From NCBI GenBank assembly GCA_016215115.1, contig JACRLN010000012.1:62001-126000 (forward strand): a DNA stretch of 64,000 bases. Reading direction: 5' to 3'. Of the stretch, positions 58,343 through 64,000 are shown in pieces; within the stretch, counting starts at the first letter, position 1, and each line of letters begins with the position of its first letter. The notes under the pieces were generated by a model. The model ran no database searches. It saw only the letters and a list, made by a program, of their open reading frames with translations, and was not told where the DNA came from. The position numbers were made by a program, and so were the translations under genes. The DNA is from Nitrospirota bacterium (GTDB lineage: Bacteria; Nitrospirota; Thermodesulfovibrionia; UBA6902).

Positions 58343-58351
58343 TGTTATAAT
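58343..58351 (+). promoter_or_regulatory. promoter of the Panacea gene
   Basis: TGT-TATAAT (TATAAT 58346-58351, extended -10), with no strong -35; GTAGGG precedes the ATG at 58397. Confidence 0.5.
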
Positions 58352-58396
58352 TTAAGTATAAGATGTTTTCTCCAATAGATATTGTAGGGTATTTAT

Positions 58397-58966
58397 ATGA
58401 TAGAGACATCCACCATAATTGAAGCAATATACTATCTTCTCAGGAAACTGAAAAAAGCCGATAAAATCAAACTTGTTAAGCTTATATATCTTTCCGATAA
58501 ATATCATCTTATCCGCTACGGAAGAACTATAACGAATGATGATTATTACGCTATGGAACATGGACCTGTTGGTGCCACTGTTAAGGATGTCCTCAGCTTT
58601 GATTCATTCAATATTCCCCCAAAAACATTCAAATATCTCTCTACATTAATTAATAGGTATGATGATAACCATTTCAGTGTGAATCCTGATGCAAAAATCA
58701 CCTTCGACATGTTATCTGATACCGACAAAGAGGCACTGGATTTTGTTATTGAGAAATTTGGCAAGATGGGACAGTGGAAGTTGCGGGATTACACCCATAA
58801 GTACCCTGAATGGTACCAATATAAAGATTTGTTTGAAAATAAGTTAACGAGAAGAGAACGTATCGAGACTAAAGAGCTTTTATCTACATTAAAAGATGAC
58901 CCCTTATCAATGCCTCGCAAACATGTCAAAGAGTCAGAAAAAATTCTGACAGGAAACTTTGACTGA
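58397..58966 (+). CDS. Panacea-domain (DUF4065/SocA-like) protein
   Basis: A 189-residue protein with a Panacea domain, known as the antitoxin module of many toxin-antitoxin pairs and in SocA. Typical sequence: KADKIKLVKLIYLSDKYHLI, YGRTITNDDYYAMEHGPVGA and TDKEALDFVIEKFGKMGQW. Its own extended -10 promoter lies 46 bp upstream. It opens an accessory island right after the dcw cluster. A cognate toxin is expected next to it, but only a 37-codon TTG-initiated frame follows; the toxin is unrecognised or lost. Confidence 0.85.
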   Translation: MIETSTIIEAIYYLLRKLKKADKIKLVKLIYLSDKYHLIRYGRTITNDDYYAMEHGPVGATVKDVLSFDSFNIPPKTFKYLSTLINRYDDNHFSVNPDAKITFDMLSDTDKEALDFVIEKFGKMGQWKLRDYTHKYPEWYQYKDLFENKLTRRERIETKELLSTLKDDPLSMPRKHVKESEKILTGNFD

Positions 58967-59080
58967 TTGTGGACTTCCCAGCCCGATTGTGAAGCCTTTT
59001 ATCAAGAAACTGATAAGATACCCGTAAGCAGAAAATATTTCACTAAACATCGTTGCCCTACATTTGCTATAATCTTGTGA
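58967..59080 (+). CDS. possible small ORF (TTG start) directly after the Panacea gene
   Basis: A 37-codon frame beginning TTG immediately after the Panacea stop, in the same frame: WTSQPDCEAFYQETDKIPV and on to TFAIIL. It could be a decayed toxin, a C-terminal extension cut off by a nonsense mutation in the Panacea gene, or nothing. No ribosome-binding site and no recognisable family. Confidence 0.2.
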   Translation: MWTSQPDCEAFYQETDKIPVSRKYFTKHRCPTFAIIL

Positions 59081-59145
59081 ATCCATAATTTTCCTCATGC
59101 TAAAGCATCACCTTGCCGATGTTTCAGCAAAATTCTTTGATGGGT

Positions 59146-59159
59146 AAATTGTAAATTGC
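59146..59159 (+). repeat. AAATTGT heptamer pair upstream of the DUF262 gene
   Basis: Two TAAATTG units just before the AGGAGA ribosome-binding site, the same unit as at the murG end. Confidence 0.45.
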
Positions 59160-59175
59160 GAAAGGAGACATTGAG

Positions 59176-61147
59176 ATGAAAGCTTCTGAAACAAAATTGC
59201 AGCCTATCATTGAAGGAACAAAACAGTATGTTGTTCCTCTTTTCCAACGACCTTATAGCTGGACAAAAAAAGAATGGGAAATCTTATGGAATGATATTGT
59301 TGAACTATGCACTGTTGATAACCCCCGAACCCATTTTGTCGGTTCCATTGTAACAATGCCAACTATATCTGTCCCGGAAGGGGTAACAAAATATTTACTA
59401 ATTGACGGGCAACAGAGGCTTACCACTATTTTTATTTTGCTGGCTTTATTACGTGATAAGGCAAAACATGATGGAGAGGATAAATTGTCTGAAGAAATTA
59501 ATAATACGCTTCTGGTAAACCCATATAAAAGGGACACGGATTTCTACAAAATTCAACCAACTCAGATTGATATGGCATCTTTTCAGAAATTGATTCTTTC
59601 AGAAACAATATCCTCAAAAGATCAAATCGTAGAGGCATACCAATTTTTTGAAAGGAAATTCCGGCAGGCCAATTTAAATATAACCACAATTAAAAAAATT
59701 ATCACAAACAATTTATCGGTTGTGAGCATTGTTCTTGACCTCGAAGATAATCCACATTTGGTTTTTGAAAGTCTTAATGCAAAAGGGCGTCCGCTTACTC
59801 AGGCAGACCTGATACGCAATTATTTTTTCATGAAGATTCATATAAACAAGCAGGAAGTAATTTATTCGAAATATTGGAAACCGATGCAGGATGCACTGGG
59901 CGAGAATTTAACTGAGTTTATAAGGCACTATCTCATGAAGGGGGGTGTGATATAGTAAAACAAAGTGATGTATATTTTTCACTTAAAGATCTTGTTAATC
60001 AAGACAACGCATTAGAGTATCTTGAGAAACTTGCGATTTTTGCCAATTACTATAAAAAACTTCTTTATCCTGAATACGAACCAAATGCTGATATTCAGCG
60101 CTTAGTAAAAAGACTCAATCGCATAGAAGTAACTACAGCCTATCCCTTTTTGTTGAACTTTTATGATGATTATACCCAAAATAGAATTTCCGCAGGAAAC
60201 TTCGTCAATGTGCTGAAAGTAATTGAGAACTTTATGGTTCGTAGATTTGTTTGCAATATTCCTACATATGGGCTCAATAAAATTTTCCCTCCTCTTTATT
60301 CTCAAGTTTATAACATGGAAATGGAAAACCTTGTTGATGGAGTAAAGAAAATACTCCAAACTAAGGGTTATCCAAAGGATATGGAATTCAGAGCAAGATT
60401 GCTTGATGCAAAACTGTATGGCGCGGGTGACAGAGCAGATAAAACCAAGTCAATTCTCGAATCCATTGAAGAATCATATGGACATAAGGAACAGGTGTCA
60501 TTTGATAATCTTTCAATTGAGCACGTCATGCCGCAAACACTGACAGAATGGTGGCAAGATCATCTTGGCAACGAGTGGGAAATAACTCATGAATTGTTGT
60601 TGCATACTATCGGAAATCTCACATTAACTGCATATAATCCTGAACTTTCCAATGACGAATTTGAAAACAAAAAGAATCAATTAATGGAAAGTCATCTCGA
60701 GCTCAACAGGTACTTTCAAGATAAGACCATATGGAAAAAAGAGGACATAGAAAAAAGGGCTGAACACCTTGCAGAAAATTTACTCTCTATCTGGCCTTTT
60801 TTTGGCGATGATACTGCTGAACGGAGAGAGCAAGGAGATGTTACCGGGACAACGCCGAAGGGGCTATGGATTCTTGGTCAAAATTTTAAGGTTCAGACAT
60901 GGCGGGATGTGCTTGAACAGACTATGAATACCATTGCTGATTTAGAGCCTGATAAGTTTGAACAGATTATACAGCAGTTCCCGCGATTTATTGGACGAGA
61001 CAAGAAGAAATTTCGTGCTATAAGAGAATTAAAGACTGGCGCATTTAAGAAGTAAATCTGTCGGCCAAGAGTATTCAAAGCTTTTGTTTTCAAGCCCTTG
61101 AAGCAATAGAACTTACAGCAGATGACTGGCGAGTTGAGACAGAATAA
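59176..61147 (+). pseudogene. GmrSD-type (DUF262/DUF1524) restriction-like gene with two frameshifts
   Basis: One gene in three frames. Part 1 (59176-59955, 259 residues) is the DUF262 (GmrS-like) domain: VPLFQRPYSW and the nucleotide-binding IDGQQRLTTIF. The frame breaks at a run of six G (59940-59945); adding one G continues as CDIVKQSDVYFSLKDLV to 61055 with the DUF1524 (GmrD-like HNH) motif SIEHVMPQTLTEW and GNLTLTAYN. A second break near 61047-61051 cuts the C-terminus; one more base would restore EVNLSAKSIQSFCFQAL ending DDWRVETE at 61147. GmrSD enzymes cut modified phage DNA. AGGAGA precedes the ATG. Each break needs one extra base. Confidence 0.85.
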
Positions 61148-61315
61148 ATTGAGGAACTGGGCATTGTAATCAACTACGACATCAAATGCCGCATGGGGCG
61201 TGAGAGTGAAGAGGAGTGAACAAACACTCTGTATTAGACTGTTAATTGGAGACAAGTGTTGTAAGACATTTTTTTGGGGACTACACATGACTAATAAAAA
61301 AGGGGGGGAGAATTA

Positions 61316-63328
61316 ATGATAGGCAGGGAAATTAATGGGTTCAAAATTATTGATTCACTTGGTAGCGGCGCTTTCGGGCATACCTATAAAGTTCAAAAAG
61401 GCAGTGAAATCTACGCAATGAAGATTCTCAAGCCGGAAGCCATGAGTTCAGAAATACTGTCGGAAGGATACAAGAGATTTCAGAGAGAAATACGTTCCTT
61501 GCAAAAGGTACAAAGCGATTATGTTGTCGAATATTATGAAAGTGGGGTATGGGTTGATAAAGCTATAGATCACTATTTTATCGTAATGGAATTTGTGGAG
61601 GGTATGGATTTTGCCCAATTTCTTAAACTTCACAGAAAAACCTTTATCAAAGATGAAAATATGATGCAAGGGATTCTGTCACAAATTCTTCAGGGACTAT
61701 ACGATATTCACAATCTGAATATCATACATAGAGACCTGAAGCCTGCCAACATCTACATCACAGATGAAGATAAAGTTAAGTTGCTGGATTTCGGTCTTGT
61801 AAAAATGCTTGATTACAGCACCGTTACAACCAAGGGGAAAATAGTAGGCACACCGCTTTTTATGTCGCCTGAAATGATTGAGGGAAAGACTATTGATTAT
61901 AGAAGTGATCTTTATTCTTTTGGGGTTGTTTTATATTTCATTTTTACACAGGAATATCCCTTCCAGGGTGAAAACGTCTTTGTACTGTTAAATAATATTG
62001 TTAAGCAACAGCCGGCAAGAATTAGTGACAAGTTCCCCGGCATTTCCAATGCACTGGAAAATATCATTTTGAAACTGCTTGAAAAGCAGCCATACTTGAG
62101 ACCTTTCAAAGATGCTTTGGAACTTCGACAGGTTATGCTTGATGTTCCGCTACTACAGGCAGATATACCTTTATACACAATCAAAGATAAATCATTTTCT
62201 CAAAAGAAATATTTTATAAGATTATTGCATACGGAAAAAAATGAGTTGAAACGATTTCTGAATTCAGGAGGCATTGTCGACGGGATTGAATATCCGGCAA
62301 ATTATTTGCCTCAGTATAAAAATCAAATATCAGATATTAAAACATCCAATATCCCTTTTTTCTTTGATCCTTCTACAAACAGGCTGGCCTATTCAAAATT
62401 CTCCGAGACTCAAGGGTTGGTTAATTTGCCGTATGTCTATGACCGCTATAACAGAATTACACCCAGGCATTTATCAAGTATAAAAGATATTCAGAAATAT
62501 GTTTCCGATGTTCTGACATGGCAATTAAAATGGGAAACTGATATTTTGGTATCACCTTTTCATTATTCCCAAAATCTCAGTGATGAATGGCTTTCTGTAG
62601 ATCTTAAGCTGATTGAAGAATGTTTTGAATTTAAAGAGAAACACGGCATCAAAAAAGAATTATTTTCAGGTGTATGTATAGATATTGAAGATTTGACCGA
62701 TGAAGAGAATCGTCTTGAGTTAATAAACAGATATTCCAAGAAACTCCCGGACGGGTTCATTTTTTATGTGAATAATATACATGAAAAGACAACGAATATT
62801 GCTCAGCTTTATGCTTATATTGACATGTTAATAAAATTTAAAAAACTAAAAAGACCATTAATAGCCGCTCGTGTCGGTACGTTAGGTCTGGGGCTTGTAG
62901 AACTTGGAGTTGATTCTTTCTCGTCCGGCATTGCGTCCTTATCAAGCTTTTCAGAGCAAACTCTGTTATCAGACAGACAGTTAGGGTATGATATGGAACG
63001 CAAGTATTATATTAAAGATCTCCTGCTGACCTTAAAAGCTGGATTAACGAGTGAAATTCTGCAGAGGTTTCCGGAATACAGGTGTTCATGCAAATTTTGC
63101 CAAAACGAATATCAATTGGATAAAATTAATAAAAACGCAAAAGCTCATTTCTTGCAAGTTCGTTCTGATGAGATGAAAATGATTAATGATAATAGAAACA
63201 AACCATTTGTTTACTTAGCTAAATCCGCCAAGTCCAGTTTGGATAAGATAAAAAAGAAAGGGATATTGTTGCCGCCATATAATCATATCGATTCATGGAT
63301 AGATGTATTTTCCGAGTTTGCGAGGTAA
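61316..63328 (+). CDS. Ser/Thr protein kinase fused to a putative TGT-like TIM barrel
   Basis: A 670-residue fusion of unknown function. Residues 1-280 are a Hanks-type kinase: LGSGAFGHTYKV glycine loop, Lys36, catalytic HRDLKPAN (138-145), DFG at 158-160 and GTPLFMSPEMIEG. No membrane segment or PASTA/FHA domain is seen. Residues about 300-600 look like an alpha/beta barrel (FFFDPSTNRLAYSKF, DILVSPFH, FSGVCIDIEDL, LIAARVGTLGLGLVELGVDS). A Cys motif C590-x-C592-x2-C595 with His611 recalls the zinc site of tRNA-guanine transglycosylases and DpdA. GGGGGGGAG precedes the ATG. The nuclease gene follows 4 bp later. The barrel assignment is inference. Confidence 0.8.
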   Translation: MIGREINGFKIIDSLGSGAFGHTYKVQKGSEIYAMKILKPEAMSSEILSEGYKRFQREIRSLQKVQSDYVVEYYESGVWVDKAIDHYFIVMEFVEGMDFAQFLKLHRKTFIKDENMMQGILSQILQGLYDIHNLNIIHRDLKPANIYITDEDKVKLLDFGLVKMLDYSTVTTKGKIVGTPLFMSPEMIEGKTIDYRSDLYSFGVVLYFIFTQEYPFQGENVFVLLNNIVKQQPARISDKFPGISNALENIILKLLEKQPYLRPFKDALELRQVMLDVPLLQADIPLYTIKDKSFSQKKYFIRLLHTEKNELKRFLNSGGIVDGIEYPANYLPQYKNQISDIKTSNIPFFFDPSTNRLAYSKFSETQGLVNLPYVYDRYNRITPRHLSSIKDIQKYVSDVLTWQLKWETDILVSPFHYSQNLSDEWLSVDLKLIEECFEFKEKHGIKKELFSGVCIDIEDLTDEENRLELINRYSKKLPDGFIFYVNNIHEKTTNIAQLYAYIDMLIKFKKLKRPLIAARVGTLGLGLVELGVDSFSSGIASLSSFSEQTLLSDRQLGYDMERKYYIKDLLLTLKAGLTSEILQRFPEYRCSCKFCQNEYQLDKINKNAKAHFLQVRSDEMKMINDNRNKPFVYLAKSAKSSLDKIKKKGILLPPYNHIDSWIDVFSEFAR

Positions 63329-63332
63329 TTTT

Positions 63333-63968
63333 ATGAAGTATGAGAAAGAAATGATTCCCGTGTTAACGGAATATTTAAATAATCAAAAAGGGTATTCGGT
63401 AATTACTAATGAACTTGATTCAGGCTATGGTATTGCAGATATAGTAGCTACTACTGATTTAAAAGGATTTAATTACCATCCATTTAATAATATATTTGAT
63501 GTTTTTTTATTAAATAATATCCCTTCTAATAAACCTGTTTCGTTTGAAGATATATGGAAAATGTCTTCTTATTCAAAAAAACATTTGAAGTACACAGTAT
63601 TAAAAGATTATATAGAAGGTGGTTTTTTAAAAAAAGATTGCAAAGGATATATGCGCATAAGGAAACTGAAAGTAGATAAAAATCCTATAATTGCCATTGA
63701 AGCCAAGCTGAAAAAATGGAAAGAAGCTTTTTTTCAGACCCAACGATACAAAAAATATGCTGATTTTTGTTATGTCGCTTTACCTGAAAAAATACTGCAA
63801 AATGTGGACTTACATTTATTTAGAGAAAATAATATCGGATTGCTTGCAATATCTCAGTCAAAATCTGTTCATGAGGTACTTAACCCCAAAAAGAATAGAG
63901 ATAAGCATGACCTATATTCAATTTTTGTAAATGGCGTTTTGTTAAAAAACAGCCAGCCGGCTACGTGA
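63333..63968 (+). CDS. PD-(D/E)XK nuclease-like protein with internal winged-helix segment
   Basis: About 211 residues from the ATG at 63333, chosen because GAGGT lies 7 bp upstream and it follows the kinase stop by 4 bp; the open frame to 63303 overlaps the kinase end. A restriction-endonuclease core is visible: Glu27, Asp36 in GIADIVA, then E123-A-K125 in IIAIEAKLKKW and Q137 in QTQRYKKYAD. Between Asp36 and the ExK lies a winged-helix-like stretch (SKKHLKYTVLKDYIEGGFLK). It is probably co-transcribed with the kinase fusion and may be the effector of the pair. Nothing else can be said on specificity; the operon may continue past the edge. Confidence 0.7.
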   Translation: MKYEKEMIPVLTEYLNNQKGYSVITNELDSGYGIADIVATTDLKGFNYHPFNNIFDVFLLNNIPSNKPVSFEDIWKMSSYSKKHLKYTVLKDYIEGGFLKKDCKGYMRIRKLKVDKNPIIAIEAKLKKWKEAFFQTQRYKKYADFCYVALPEKILQNVDLHLFRENNIGLLAISQSKSVHEVLNPKKNRDKHDLYSIFVNGVLLKNSQPAT

Positions 63969-64000
63969 TCATTAACTCTATTGAATGTCGAGAGAGGATG

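Noticed and set aside
59935-59950. Programmed frameshift or phase-variable G tract as the explanation for the split DUF262 gene
   Set aside because: Possible, but a run of six G is short and a second break of the same kind near 61047 fits decay or sequence error better; kept as an alternative within the finding.
1-64000. tRNA or rRNA genes
   Set aside because: No cloverleaf with a TTCGA-type T-loop or rRNA-like sequence was recognised by eye; a dedicated scan was not possible.

Overview
The window reads as a chromosomal segment of a Gram-negative bacterium, most likely a Nitrospirota (Thermodesulfovibrionia-like) lineage. This is an inference from gene content: futalosine-route menaquinone genes (mqnC, mqnE), an LPS heptosyltransferase, type IV pilins, an OmpA protein, a DUF3786 Fe-S protein, a meso-DAP-type MurE and a complete dcw cluster. 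GC looks to be in the low to mid 40s by eye. No rRNA, tRNA, CRISPR array or intact transposase was seen.

Layout. 1-6 kb (minus): an edge-truncated subtilase, a TIGR04282-like glycosyltransferase, a PHP protein, and a histidine kinase / response regulator pair whose regulator ends in a HEPN-like domain. 6-14.5 kb: an EndoQ-type endonuclease on an apparently leaderless mRNA, a VCBS-repeat lipoprotein, an OmpA protein, a DUF3786 protein, and a Fic protein under a palindromic operator. 14.5-20.5 kb (minus): an M1 peptidase-ChaN-PDZ fusion, a hybrid histidine kinase and a PilZ protein. 20.7-30 kb: htpX-mqnE-mqnC (minus), then purL and purF (plus). 30-38 kb: three tandem prepilins, a Tat-type M15/DUF882 protein, a WaaF-GmhB fusion and a Lon-family protease. 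38-58.2 kb: xerD, then the dcw cluster mraZ-rsmH-ftsL-ftsI-murE-murF-mraY-murD-ftsW-murG-murC-murB-ddl-ftsQ-ftsA-ftsZ. 58.2-64 kb: an accessory, defence-like island with a Panacea protein, a GmrSD-type (DUF262/DUF1524) gene broken by two frameshifts, a Ser/Thr kinase fused to a probable TIM barrel with a TGT-like Cys motif, and a PD-(D/E)XK-like nuclease.

The most striking property is invasion by several families of short repeats, often inside essential genes. (1) 28-bp palindromes GTAGGGGCG-N10-CGCCCCTAC, whose central 10 bp differ between copies yet stay palindromic; they are read in frame as VGAIHESPL-like peptides. (2) Heptanucleotide (sometimes octanucleotide) tandem arrays, which add peptides such as SQKSEVR in frame, or supply the stop codon and intergenic spacer of dcw genes. 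(3) TCATTCCCG/CGGGAATGACA hairpin elements between genes, one of them inside a MITE-like unit. (4) CCCCTCTTTG/CAAAGAGGGG elements, with a related form inside ftsA. Array units that would create stops when read by the ribosome are found only at gene ends, which suggests selection after insertion.

The best candidate for an undescribed system is the two-gene kinase-barrel plus nuclease unit at the right edge (61.3-64 kb), beside Panacea and GmrSD genes.
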